Source: Megascapheus bottae
Lineage: Eukaryota; Chordata; Mammalia; Rodentia; Geomyidae
Reading direction: 5' to 3'
Assembly (NCBI GenBank): GCA_024803745.1
Contig: JANJXV010000020.1
Location: 19,942,777-20,006,776, forward strand
Length of the DNA: 64,000 nucleotides
Position 1 is the first letter of the stretch, and every line of letters starts with the position of its first letter. Shown here one piece after another: positions 10,929 to 21,807 of this stretch. The notes under the pieces are model-generated. The model saw nothing but the letters and a program-made list of their open reading frames with translations. It did not search any database and was not told the origin of the DNA. Both the position numbers and the translations under genes were made by a program.

Positions 10929-13165
10929 TTTTTTTGCATTTTTTAATTGTAATTAGTAAAAGGGTTACATGATATTTGCCAAATAGAAGGTGCATTAATT
11001 CACGTACATTGATACCCTTTCACATGTCTTGGTACCCATTTCCCCCCACACACACTCCCCACCCGTCTTGGTTTTCCCCCCTTCCCTATCAAATTTCAAA
11101 TAACCAAATACAAATAAATTCAATATATCAGATAACAAAGTGAGATACTATAACAATATGAGATAACCAAGGGACACCAAAGGAGATGAGAGACAACATA
11201 GTACATTAAGGACAACAATCATTTGTTATATGGCTTTTGTTTCGATATCCTGGAGGTCCTTTCAATTAGCTTCATACTATATGGCCTTATGTATCAAGAT
11301 TTTGCTCTATTGCAGATCTCTGCTAGTAGAGCCCAAGGTTTCTACTGATTATGACGAATGAGGGAAACCATTGAGCCTAAGTTCCTTTGAGTCTGGCTTA
11401 CTTCACTTAATATGATTTTTTCTAAGTCTTTCCATTTCCTAACAAATGGGGCGATGTCATTCTTTCTGACAGCAGCATAGAATTCCATTGTGTACAAATA
11501 CCACAACTTGTTGATCCACTCATCAACTGAGGGACATCTAGGTTGGTTCCATATCTTTGCTATGGTGAATAGTGCTGCAATGAACATTGTTGTGCTAGTG
11601 GATTTAGTATGCCCTTGTTTCTGGATGGTTGGGTAAATGCCAAGTAGTGGAATTGCTGGGTCATAGGGGAGTTCTATGTTTAGCCTTTTGAGGCACTGCC
11701 ACACTGCTTTCCATAGTGGTTGAACGAGTTTGCACTTCCACCAACAGTGTAGTAGGGATCCCTCCTGGCCACATCCCCTCCAGCATCTGTTATTATTCGT
11801 TTTCCTGATCCTGGCCATTCTAACTGGAGTGAGGTGGAATCTTAGAGTTGTTTTGATTTGCATTTCTTTTATGACCCATTTTTTAATGGGATGGTTGTTA
11901 CTTTGGAGATTAGTTTGGGAGTGATTCAGTTTTTTGAGTTGTTGATATATTTTAGATATGAGGCCTTTGTCCGTTGTTTGGTTGGTGAAGATCTTCTCCC
12001 ACTCTGTAGGCTTCCTAATTAATTTACTAGCTATGTCCTTTGCCAAACAAAAGCTCTGCAGTTTAATGCAGTCCCACTTATCCAGCCTTTCTCTGATTTG
12101 TTGTGATTCTTGGTCCTTATTAAGAAAGTTTCGACCTGTGCCAAGGAGGCCTAGTGTATCTCCTATTCCTTCCTGTAAAGTTTTCAGTGTGTCAGCTTTT
12201 ACCTCCAGGTCTTTGATCCATTTGGAGTTAATTCTAGTGCAAGGTGACAAAGAAGGATCCAACTTTAGTTTTCTGCAGGTGCTTAACCAGTTCTGCCAGC
12301 ACAACTTGTTGAAGAGGCTGTCTTTCTTCCATTCTATTTTTTTGGCTCTCTTGTCAAAGATTAGGTGGCCATAGGTCTGTGGTTTAATATCTGGGTCCTC
12401 AGTTCTATTCCATTGGTCTTCAGGCCTGTCCTTTGCCAGTACCAAGCTGTTTTGAGAATTATAGCTCTGTAATAGAGTCTAAAGTTTGGAATTGAAATTC
12501 CTCCAGCGCTGTTCTTTCTGCTAAGAAGTGTTTTTGCTATACAGGGTCTTTTATTATTCCATATGAAATTTTGGATTGCCTCTTCTATTTCTTTAAAGAA
12601 TGACATTGGGATGTTGATGGGTATTGCATTGAATTTGTAAATAGCTCTTGGCAAGATTGTCATTTTCACAATGTTGATTCTTCCAATCCAGGAGCATGGG
12701 AGGTTTTTCCATTTCCTTAGTTCTGCTTTAATTTCCTTTTTTAGGGTTTTAAAGTTTTCGTCAAAAAGTCATTTACATTCTTAGTTAAGCTAATTCCTAG
12801 GTACTTTATTTTCTTTGAGGCTATTGTGAAAGGAGTTTCTTTCCTGATTATTGCCTCGTTCCTCTCACTGTTGGCGTAAAGGAAGGCAGTTGATTTTTGA
12901 GGGTTGATTTTATAGCCTGCTACTCTTCCAAAGCTTTGAATCAGCTCAAGGAGCTTGGGAGTAGAGTCTATAGGATTCTTTAAATACAGAATCATGTCAT
13001 CTGCAAAGAGGGATAGTTTTATTTCCTCTTTCCCTACTTGGATCCCCTTTATGCTTGCTTCTTGCCTTATTGCACTGGCTAGGAATTCTAGTACTATGTT
13101 AAAGACTAGTGGAGAGAGTGGGCCAATGACTTTGCCTCCTGCACTGGACTTTCTCTACACTATAG
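10929..13165 (-). mobile_element. LINE-1 retrotransposon, 5'-truncated
   Basis: About 2.2 kb, the longest L1 here. From low to high coordinates it holds the terminal 3' UTR (GTAATTAGTAAAAGGGTTAC at about 10947), a C-rich stretch (G-rich on the L1 strand, about 11040-11088), the rest of the 3' UTR to about 11340, then the C-terminal part of ORF2 into the reverse transcriptase palm. Similarity stops near 13165, so the ORF2 N-terminal part, ORF1 and the 5' UTR are missing; this is usual 5' truncation. Fewer changes than in neighbouring old L1s suggest a young family. I found no clear target-site duplication. Confidence 0.95.
11342..13165 (-). pseudogene. L1 ORF2 (endonuclease/reverse transcriptase) fragment, broken
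   Basis: Intact ORF2 encodes the endonuclease and reverse transcriptase that copy L1 RNA into the genome by target-primed reverse transcription. Here only the reverse transcriptase palm onward remains. The FADD catalytic motif ([10 protein letters not shown]) is encoded at about 12984-13015, followed by GYKINPQKS at about 12900-12925 and IKYLGI at about 12795-12815. A separate 367-codon open stretch (11342-12445) covers the C-terminal domain, with the cysteine-histidine motif [18 protein letters not shown] at residues 221-238 of that stretch and the ending SLIRHNQ plus stop. Frameshifts and stops lie between about 12445 and 13165. Beside the copy at 27393 it lacks 26 residues after HPIKKW, an in-frame 78-bp deletion near 11869-11877. 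It cannot make a working enzyme. Confidence 0.93.
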
Positions 13166-14116
13166 TTGGGGTATCCACAAATGCTAGAAATGCTTGAATC
13201 AATACCCCTCAAGCAGTAATAGAACTTGGTGGAATAATACACCTATTCCTGTGCCTTCTATACTAATAACTTGGAGGTATGTATTTTAGAATGTTCCTGT
13301 GAGAGTAGTAACAGGATGTAGCAGGTCTAACAAGATTGAAGATAGACTTTTACCCTGATTTCTCCTCTTGCTATTTTCATACTTATTTATTTTGTTTCCT
13401 AGAACAAATGGATTTGTGATTGAAACTTGGATTTTGTATTAGCATTTAGAATAACCCAAAGTAAGACAGCATTATCTGTTAGGAGAATCATTTGCAGTTT
13501 TATCTAGTTGTTGGAATAAAGAAGGCAACTGGCCTTCAAAGAAATGTTAAGCAGAAGAATGAAGAATCTTATATTGTAGCCAGAAAGCTAGCTGCAGCAA
13601 CAGAGACCAGAAAAAGAAAATTGTTTCAGGACTTCATTAGAAAATGCCCAAGTAAGGTAGTGAATTAGATTCGATAAAAAAAAATCATAACTCAGTATGA
13701 GTAGAAGACAGAGAGGGAGTGATTTGTATGAAATGAAAAGCTAAGTGGAAATTATGAACCTGAAAAGCTTCATAGATTCCAGCAGGATGACTGATTCAGA
13801 TTTTTTTCCTGTACAATTCTAGTGAGTGAAATTTACATGAAATATATACCATCTAGTAGTACAGCACTCTGGATAGTGAGGTTCAAAACAAACTCTAATT
13901 GGCTGAGAAGTGAAGATTCAGGAAAATCTGAAGACAAATAGAAAGGTTGGTTGGAAAGTGAGTTGAATAACAGAAGACAAATAGAAAGCCTTATTGGAAG
14001 GGGAATTGAATAATTTGATGTATATTTTTCACCACATATTTTCATATATGAGATACATGAAATGGCACATGATGTTCTGAACATTGAACACATAGGGGCA
14101 TCATAAAAATCTTTAG
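13166..14116. other. Unassigned AT-rich sequence
   Basis: The first ~60 bp may still be diverged L1, but I cannot align it by eye. The rest holds no recognised exon, RNA gene or repeat. Confidence 0.45.
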
Positions 14117-14303
14117 TGGGGTCTGGAATTTGGCCTGGTGTTAGCATACATGAAGACCCGCATTTGATTCGTTGGTATCACAAAAGTAGAAAAAAAGACA
14201 GAGGTGGTGCTATGGCTCAAGTGGTAGAGCACTAGGCCTTGAGAGAGACCAAGGACAGTGTTCAGGCCCTGAGTTCAAGCCCCAGTACTGGCAAAAAAAT
14301 ATC
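14117..14303 (+). mobile_element. IDL-Geo-type dimeric SINE
   Basis: Left ID/tRNA-Ala-like monomer GGAATTTGGCCTGGTGTTAG is internally shortened, losing the usual 'agtgcttgcct' stretch. It continues with CATGAAGACCCGCATTTGAT (B-box region). The right monomer runs from AGAGGTGGTGCTATGGCTCA through GTGGTAGAGCACTAGGCCTT to GAGTTCAAGCCCCAGTACTG, and ends in an A-tail. Possible diverged target duplication AAAATCTTTAG / AAATATCTAG. Confidence 0.9.
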
Positions 14304-16127
14304 TAGCAATATTTGAGGAAGTTTCAGATGTATGAATGCAGATTTAAAAATAATAGAAGCCATCCTTTTGCAGACTTAGGAGCGATGAATACTTCTAAAT
14401 CAAGTCTGTATTCATAGTCTTTTGAAGTCTGTAACCTAAATATTGTAAATTGTAGACAGCATGATACCACCATGAATATTCAGAACTTATCTTTTTGTAC
14501 ATGCTGATTACTTTAGAAAACTTAAACCTCGAGTACAGTGTTGAATTATTTTTAAATGTTTCTTTTAGAAAAAAAAAAAAAAACTTACTACCAAACTCCA
14601 TATAGATTAAACCATAGGCATGCTTGAGCTACATAAAGTTTCTAGGTAGGAATGAAGATGGCAAGTAGAATTGAGCATATCTGAGAATGTTCCAGTTCCA
14701 ACTTTTCCTCAAATAAAACTTTATATTTAGACATAAATTAAATTTTGATTAGGTTTGCTTGGCCTCATATAAAGTAAATGCTCTTCAGAAAGGTCATCAC
14801 TTTAAAGGAGGACAAAAAAAAAACGTGTTAGAGGAATTGAGTGCATCATGATTCTAAGCAAAAAAAAAATACCAAAACAAACAAACAAAAAAAGGTCAGA
14901 AAGTACAAAAATTGGGAGATGGAGGCAAGGAAGGCTGTTTCACCATTCAATTAAGGCCCTGTCTGCTTTCAGTGTTTTAGCTTTACTATGTAGCAATTCT
15001 TCAAATAGTGTTGAAGCCACCAGCATTTCCTGCTTGCATTGGAATGCAGAAACAACTATTCCATTCATTTGTTGGGAATAAGCAAAATGGCTATTTAACA
15101 AAGTTCAATTAAATTTCATCATATTAAAAAATGTTTAGAAAGATGAAACCTTTTTCCACACAGTATAGGAGAAAGAAGTAATTGTCTTTGTGCCATTATC
15201 CACTCCTAAACAAGTGGTAGTAAGGTGTTGGCCTATAATATGGCAATTTGATTTGGTTGATTAGGTTGCAGATACATTTTTTAAAGAGTTTGGCTAAGCC
15301 ACTTTGGCAGTTCCAGGAGTTTAGTGAATGGAAGAATTCAGAGGGACCAAACTTGTCAACCCCCTGGTGTGTTAAAAATGGTACTTTTCTTACTGATGAA
15401 ACCTGGCTTTACAGAACTTGAAATTGAAAGAGAAATCCGGAGCACTGCTGATTAGATGAAAGAAGTATTCGAGAGATGCTTTTCCTCCACCAGTTGCTAG
15501 ACAACAACTTGAAATTTTCTTCATTTCCTGTTGTTGAATTTGTGTTACACACAATCATAGGTTTTGAAGATTCCCCAAAGCTTTCACAGGTTTTGACAAC
15601 CACAGGTCCTATGCTGAGTTTGTGTCTGTGCTAAGTACAAGATGCAGGATGTCTCCTGGTTGGGAAAATTTCCAGTCAGTCAGTATAGTGCAGGTTTTAA
15701 AGAAATGCTGTAAATACTAGCAATGAAAAGTAAGTGTATTTTCACCAAGTCACAGAACATCCTTGAAATTCTGAGGAGAATTATGTAAATCCTAGATCTA
15801 TTTAAATATTTCTAGCCAAGAGACAAAATTCAGGACATTGTAGTCCACACCACAAAAACATGTACTTCCATTCAATTGATTAGATGGAAATTGAGTCATA
15901 AAGACATATGAAAAACAAAGCAAGAAATTAGAACTGAGGCATTACACCCACTTCCTTGTTTGAAAATATTCTTCAGTTCCTTAATTCTTCCCATTCTCAG
16001 TAACTTTACAAGAGTTGATATTGATAAACATTATCATTCTGTCACTTTTAGACTAAACAAATAAATCAATCTAGCATTTAGGTCAATCTTACCTCTGATA
16101 GAAATTTATAATTAAAAACCATAGACA
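14304..16127. other. Unassigned sequence
   Basis: Contains A-runs near 14570 and 14810-14890 (poly-A rich, possibly old retroposon tails) but no element body that I recognise. No exon or RNA gene seen. Confidence 0.5.
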
Positions 16128-16301
16128 TTGGACCCTGGATGGCTCACACCTATAGTCCAAGCTACTCAAGGGACTGAGATCTGAGGAACACAGTTCAAAG
16201 CCAGCCTGGGCAAGAAAGTTCATGAAACTTCTATTTCCAAAAAGCTGAAGGGGAAGATGTGTAGAACACTAGCTGAGTCCTGAGTTCAAGCACAAGAACA
16301 G
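16128..16301 (+). mobile_element. B1-like/Geo dimeric SINE
   Basis: ATGGCTCACACCTATAGTCC, AAGCTACTCAAGGGACTGAG, ATCTGAGGAACACAGTTCAA and AGCCAGCCTGGGCAAGAAAG make a clear 7SL/B1-type left half. The right half is partly deleted (AAAAGCTGAAGGGGAAGATG, TAGAACACTAGCTGAGTCCT, GAGTTCAAGCACAAG). A CA-rich microsatellite follows. Confidence 0.9.
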
Positions 16302-16342
16302 CACACACACACAGACACACACACACACACCCCCCACACACA
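16302..16342 (+). repeat. Imperfect (CA)n at the SINE 3' end
   Basis: CA run with GACA and a C6 interruption, growing from the tail of the SINE at 16128-16301. Confidence 0.9.
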
Positions 16343-16757
16343 GCCAAAACTTTTTCTGTGAAATTTTACAAAATCACTTCATTTGATCTCTGCATTTCTG
16401 AGTATCTGATTCTATAGTAAAATAACTAAGATGCTATTGTATCTGTGATATAAGTACATTGTATGTACATGGGCATAGTTTCATGTCAGAATTGCTTCCC
16501 CTAAATTTAATGAGAACAGAATCATGTTCATATGAACCTATTTCTAAAGCTATTCAAAATTAGCTTTTGTTATGAACCAAGGCTAGAATATAGGTGAATA
16601 GACTAAGCATCGTATCACACTGCATCTATCATTTCCATGTGAATCAGTTGAGAAAGGAGTGCATAATTGAGCAATGTCAAATCATAAATGTTATGAATTG
16701 TCATCACTTTCAATTAATGCTAGTATCAAATATTTCAGAGTCAATTATGTTGTTAGA

Positions 16758-17425
16758 AAAGCTGGATCTCCGATCTCAGGAAGATGAGATCTGAGGATCA
16801 AGGTTCAAAGCCAGCCTGGACACAAAGGACCTGAGACTTTTTTTTCTTTTTTTTAAAATATTTTTATTGTAATTAATAAAAGGGTTACATGATTTTTGCT
16901 AGATAGAAGGTTCATTAATTCACATACATTGATACCCTTTCACATGTCTTGGTCCCATTACCCTCCCCCACCCCCCCATCTTGGTTTTCCCCCCTTCCCT
17001 ATCCAATTTCAAGTAACCAAATACAAATATATCCAATATATCAGATAACAAAGTGAGATACTGTAACAATATGAGATAACCAAGGGACAGCAAAAGAGAT
17101 GAGAGATAACATAGTACATTAAGGACAACAGTCATTCATTATATAGCTTTTGTTTCAATATCCTAGAGGTCCTTTCAATTAGCTTCATACTATATGGCCT
17201 TATGTATCAAGGTTTTGCTCTATTGCAAATCTCTGCTAGTGGAGCCCAAGGTTTCTACTGATTATGACAAATGAGGGAAACCATTGAGCCTAAAGAACTT
17301 GAGACTCTTATCTCCAGTTAATGTCTAGAAAACAGGAAGTAGGGCATGTTCAATGTTAGGTCAGTAGCCTTGAGCTGAAGAGTGCAGGGACAATGCCTAG
17401 ACAGAGTTCAAGCCCCATGACTCAC
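16758..17425 (+). mobile_element. B1-like/Geo SINE split by an L1
   Basis: Left part 16758-16838 (GATGAGATCTGAGGATCAAG, GTTCAAAGCCAGCCTGGAC) and right part 17307-17425 (CTTATCTCCAGTTAATGTCT, GTAGCCTTGAGCTGAAGAGT, GAGTTCAAGCCCCATGACTC) rejoin in the correct order once the L1 at 16839-17291 is removed. The SINE is therefore older than the L1. Confidence 0.92.
16839..17291 (-). mobile_element. L1 3' UTR fragment inserted into a SINE
   Basis: A T-rich run (the poly-A tail on the minus strand) is followed by the L1 3' UTR: TGTAATTAATAAAAGGGTTA, the C-rich block at 16961-16996, and the end at about 17291 just at the ORF2 stop region (ATGAGGGAAACCATTGAGCC). No more than the last few ORF2 codons remain. 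It is flanked by AAAGGACCTGAGACT (16824-16838) and AAAGAACTTGAGACT (17292-17306), a target-site duplication matching 13 of 15 positions. Confidence 0.95.
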
Positions 17426-17694
17426 AAAATAAAAAGTTGTAAGGAAAATGCATTTTTTACATTTTAATAAATTCACCTTTATTTTTTTGGAGAACAGTGA
17501 GATGTCTTCACAAATTTTCTCTGTTGAAGCAGAAGTTACTGCTGAAAATCATTCTATGAAAGGCTCTGTTAAATTGCTTAAATGGGCTTCATTTCATGTA
17601 CATAAATTCTAAGGGCTTTTATTTAGAAAGATTTATTAGATAAATCAATATAGAGATATGTAGATAGATTTATAGACAAACAGGAGTTAGGGAG
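17426..17694. other. Unassigned AT-rich sequence
   Basis: Nothing recognised. Confidence 0.5.
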
Positions 17695-17735
17695 ACTGAT
17701 AGATAAATAGTAAGATAGTAAGATAGATAGATAAT
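17695..17735. repeat. Imperfect (GATA)n tract
   Basis: GATAGATAAATAGTAAGATA-type tetranucleotide repeat. Confidence 0.85.
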
Positions 17736-17749
17736 TCTTATAATGGGAA

Positions 17750-18045
17750 TGGGTTTTGAACTCAGGGCCTTTTGATTACTAGGCAGATATTTTACTACTT
17801 GAACCACTCAAAATCTCCCTTCTGTTCTGATTATTTTTAAGATAAGACTTTACCTTGATTCCAAACTGGCCTGGACTATGATGTGCTTGTTAGTGCTTTC
17901 CCATGTCCCTGGGAAGATAGGTGAATATCACCTGTTCAGTCATTGTTCTAAACAGAATCTTGCTAATTTTTTTTTTTTTACCATTTTCTTTATACCAAAT
18001 TGGCCTCTCGAGTAGCTATTGTTACAGTTGTGAACCACTTTTAAG
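17750..18045 (-). mobile_element. Old SINE-like sequence (diverged B1/tRNA dimer)
   Basis: Plus strand: GGTTTTGAACTCAGGGCCTT, then TTACTACTTGAACCACTCAA, then AGATAAGACTTTACCTTGAT and CTCGAGTAGCTATTGTTACA. The layout recalls a minus-strand tRNA-like half followed by a B1-like half, and resembles 36420-36640 and 53105-53640. It looks like an older SINE type; the family is not resolved. Confidence 0.45.
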
Positions 18046-18450
18046 TTTTTGATACATTTTAAATGGTGTTTTTATAATAATATACTACAACTGAGGCTAT
18101 TAATATACATAAATAAGTTTGGAAATTACTTTCTTTATTAGGGTTTGTTTTGAATATGATAAATTGTGCATATGATTATTCCATGTTCCTTGTACAAATA
18201 TTTATTTTGGATTTCATATCTTCATCTGAAATATTGTGCTATGGTGCTTAAAGATGAACACTCTATCTGCTACTTTAAATTACAATATATTAGGACCATG
18301 TATAAGACAAGTAAAAATATCTCAGTATGTGATAAACTCATCAAGATGTTTTTGTTACCAGTTCATTTTCACTTTAGAGCTATTTTTCTTTGTATCCATT
18401 TGGTATGAGCATTTGTATATTGATAAACAGTTTTCAAAAATTGGGCATCT
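18046..18450. other. Unassigned AT-rich sequence
   Basis: Overlapping short frames at 18166-18472 show no known domain. Nothing else recognised. Confidence 0.5.
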
Positions 18451-18453
18451 ATG

Positions 18454-18648
18454 GGTTGGGAGTGTGGCCTAGTGGTAGAGTACTTACCTAGCATGCACAA
18501 AAACCTACATTCAATCCTTGGTACTGCATACATAGAAAAGGCTGAAAGTGGTGTTGTGACTCAAGTAGTAAAGCTTTAGCTTTGAGAAAGCCCACAGAAC
18601 AGTGCTGAGGTCCTAAGTGCTGAGGCCTGGCAAAAAAAAACAACAGAA
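18454..18648 (+). mobile_element. IDL-Geo-type dimeric SINE
   Basis: Left monomer GGTTGGGAGTGTGGCCTAGT, GGTAGAGTACTTACCTAGCA, CATTCAATCCTTGGTACTGC. Right monomer GAAAGTGGTGTTGTGACTCA, AGTAGTAAAGCTTTAGCTTT, GAGAAAGCCCACAGAACAGT. Ends in an A-rich tail (AAAAAAAAACAACAGAAAAA). The flanks give only a weak target duplication. Confidence 0.92.
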
Positions 18649-20775
18649 AAAAGAGACATTTATTATTTATCTTAATCATCTTTAAAACTTACGGGGAAAA
18701 CAGGAAAGCTATTCCACAAACAAGAGAGTCGATTGAGGGTCAAAGTGATTTTCTTCCTTTCTTTCCAAATCACAGAAAATGAATCAAGTTGTACAATTTT
18801 TCTAAGGTGGCTTTTCAGTCAGTTACACCTCTTGAATGTATTTTTAATTTTAATTTTTTGTTTTGAATGATACTTTGAATTAAACTTTTGTATGATTTTG
18901 GTGCATGCCCTTACCACTGAGAGTCTTCTGAAAATGAATTTGGGTGTTCTAGAAATGAATGATGCAAGAGTCAATTGACTTATTGTTTTAAATATATTTT
19001 TTCTGAAAGTGAGGAGTCTAATTTATCCAGGCTTAGGATGTAATTAATGCAATGTATTTTGGGAGTACAGTTCAATGATTTTGCGTCAGGATCAGGACAA
19101 ATAATCTTACAGGCTCAAGTGAACTGTTTACACTTTTGTTGTACAGTGTTCAAGGAAAATTATTTGCATTTATCAGGAGTGCTCTTTTAGAATTAGTGTT
19201 TTTTTAAATCAATACATATATATATACATACATACATATATATATATAGTCACAAAGTACAATGAATAAAATTGTTTTTAGATTTAATTTCTTGAGTATT
19301 AAACATAGTATGGCACTTTAATAAGTGTTTTAGGAAAGCTTTCATAACACTATGTAAAATAATTACTTTCAGAACACCTTTCAAGTACCTTGTAATAAAC
19401 GTTGTAGTATTGCAAATGGATAATTACAAATTAAAATATACCCTGTACATTTTCATTTATATCTTTTATTCGTTGTTCAGTATTTTGTCATATCTCAAAG
19501 CTATTTTGGACTCTATGGTATCTAAACTGTTATTTTAATGCTGATGAATGTACTGATGTCATTTGCTAAGCATATGCTCTAGGCTTCATTAATGTTCTCT
19601 GACAAACTTTGAAGAAGGCTATCAATGCTTCTCTTTTCCGTAGAGGACAAAATTTTTCAGTCTTAATAATTTACAAATGTCTCACATAAGAACAATTAGT
19701 TTGGAAATGGAACCTAAATTTTCCTACAGTAAGATCTTTCTTACTGTTAAATGTATGAATTTGTGCACTTTTAATATAGCAATTAATTTGGCTTGAAGCT
19801 AGAATCTTGTTATTTACAGTGTAGATTTTAAAACTGGCTTTTTTGTTTCTGCTAATTACTGAAACCTTTGTGTCTGAATGCTTCACTCATTTCCTACCTA
19901 TGTGCTTGATGATATCACGTGATGTATCTATAATTTTAGAGACCAGCCTTGAAGAGAATGAGAGGTGAGCAGGAGGTAGAGATGTTATTAGATATCAGTA
20001 AAAGAAAACGAAAAAAAAATTGACTCTGGACACAGAAACAGAACTGTTTTGATCTAGTTCCTTTTGAATGTCAAAATGACTTATAGAAAGTTTGGCAAGT
20101 ATTCTCAGAAGTCAAAAGATCTAAGGAACAACCTGTGCCTGATTGTGTCTTAAGATACAACATGATGAAAGACAGAATTTTCTTTGTATTAACTGGTTAT
20201 TGTGATCAATACATGTAGGATTTCATTAATAAAATGGATATTATAGAAGGCAATAGTATTAATTAAAAGGCTAATGAAGCTCTTTGGGTTTTAGTCTAGT
20301 TGGAAAATAAAAATATTTTTAGGAACCATAATCTATTTTAGCCAAGAAGGAAGAAAGAAGTGTAGAATAAAAGCGCAACAGTTTAAAGCTCTGACTATTT
20401 TTGTTTGGAAATCTGTTACATTTGTTTCATCTGCTTTTAAATAGTGTTCAAGAAAAAACAGCAAGACACATTGAATTCATTTAAACTAGATTATGTATTT
20501 AGAAATACAAATTTAGAACTATTTATGCTTAAAATATTCCAGATTTGGAGCATATGTCCCAGAAAAAAAGGAGAAGGGAAGAGAGATTGGAAAGCTATCT
20601 AATTAGAATTTATAGAGAAAAAAAGCTAGATTTGGAAGATAATCACACTGTCAAGGAAATGAATTGTTTTATTTGAATAATATCTAGTAATTATAATTGA
20701 TGTGCTTTTGCTTTTATACTATATTTTTGGTTTTCACTTAAGTTCATCCCAGACACATTTTCATTCATTGGGTGT
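18649..20775. other. Unassigned AT-rich sequence with a TA/TACA tract
   Basis: A TACATATATATATACATACA-type tract lies at 19213-19248. No exon, RNA gene or identified repeat otherwise. Confidence 0.5.
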
Positions 20776-21587
20776 TTAAAGGAAATGCAAATAAAAACAA
20801 CCCTAAGATACCACTTTACCCCAACAAGAATGGGGTAAAGATTTTGAACTCAGACAATATCAGTTGCTGACACGGTTGTGGAGGAAAAGGAACCCTACTA
20901 CACTGCTGGTGGTAATGTAGACTAGTTCAGCCACTCTGGAAAGCAGTGTGGAGGTTTCTTAAAGAACTGAAAATAGACCTTCCCTACGATCCCACCATAC
21001 CACTTCTGGGCATCTATCCTGACCATCATGACCCAAGATATTATAAGGACACCTGCTCAGCTATGTTCATCTCTGCACTATTCACAATAGCCAGGCGATG
21101 GAAACAATCCAGATGCCCTACTGCAGATGAATGGATACAGAAAATGTGGTATATATACACAATGGAATTCTATGTAGCCAACAAACAAGGTAAAATAATG
21201 GCATTCGCAGGGAAGTGGATGAATCATGTTGAGTGAGACAAGTCAAGACCTAAGGATCAAAAGGCGCATGGAATCCTTAATATGTGGCTATTAAATCCAA
21301 AGAGTACAAGAGCGAGGACTCAATAACTGCATACCCAAAGCTATGGACATGGTAATGGAAATATAAACATAACTATATAGACATAAAAACCTATGACTCT
21401 ATAGACATAATTTTTATTTCATAAATTAATGTTTCTATGACATACAAACCCTTAGTCTAATTGTGATTAAGTTCTAAATACTAAGTGCAAGTGATTGTAA
21501 ATAGAGATTCCCTCCTTGAACACTTGTATGTTAAACTTGTCATTTAAAATATGATGTAAAAATCGTTAATAAATTCTTCAAAAAAAT
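20776..21587 (+). mobile_element. L1 3' end of a second, divergent subfamily
   Basis: 5'-truncated L1 starting inside ORF2 (GAAATGCAAATAAAAACAAC) and ending in AAATTCTTCAAAAAAATACA. Its ORF2 end and its 3' UTR (21237-21587) share no visible sequence with the 3' UTR of the L1s at 10929, 16839 or 42777, so it belongs to another lineage. An IDL-Geo SINE was later inserted at its tail. Confidence 0.92.
20790..21236 (+). pseudogene. L1 ORF2 C-terminal fragment
   Basis: Encodes the end of ORF2 of an L1 lineage different from the main one here. The open stretch from 20946 reads MWRFLKELKIDLPYDPTIPL, then a tryptophan-rich region with MWYIYTMEFY and the ending AFAGKWMNHVE. The main L1 lineage here instead has MEFYAAVRKNDIAPFVRKWKD and ends near SLICHNQ. 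No catalytic residues are present because the copy begins downstream of the reverse transcriptase domain. Not functional. Confidence 0.88.
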
Positions 21588-21596
21588 ACATTTTCT

Positions 21597-21798
21597 GGGC
21601 TGGAAGTTTGGCCTAGTGGAAGAGTGCTTGCCTAGCATGGATGAAGACCCGGATTTGATTCTTCAGTTTACATACATGGAAAAAGCCAGAACTGGTACTG
21701 TGGCTCGAGTGGTAGAGCATTAGCCTTGAGAAAGCCCAAGGATAGTGCTCAGGCCCTGAGATCAAGCCCCAGAACTGGCAAAAAAAAAAAAAACAAAC
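21597..21798 (+). mobile_element. IDL-Geo-type dimeric SINE with target duplication
   Basis: Left monomer GGGCTGGAAGTTTGGCCTAG, TGGAAGAGTGCTTGCCTAGC, CCCGGATTTGATTCTTC. Right monomer AGAACTGGTACTGTGGCTCG, AGTGGTAGAGCATTAGCCTT, GAGATCAAGCCCCAGAACTG. The tail is an A13 run plus CAAAC. ACATTTTCT at 21588-21596 and 21799-21807 is the target-site duplication. Inserted at the A-tail of the L1 at 20776. Confidence 0.95.
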
Positions 21799-21807
21799 AC
21801 ATTTTCT

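Noticed and set aside
11958..12374. 138-codon plus-strand frame
   Set aside because: Antisense shadow of the L1 ORF2 fragment on the minus strand.
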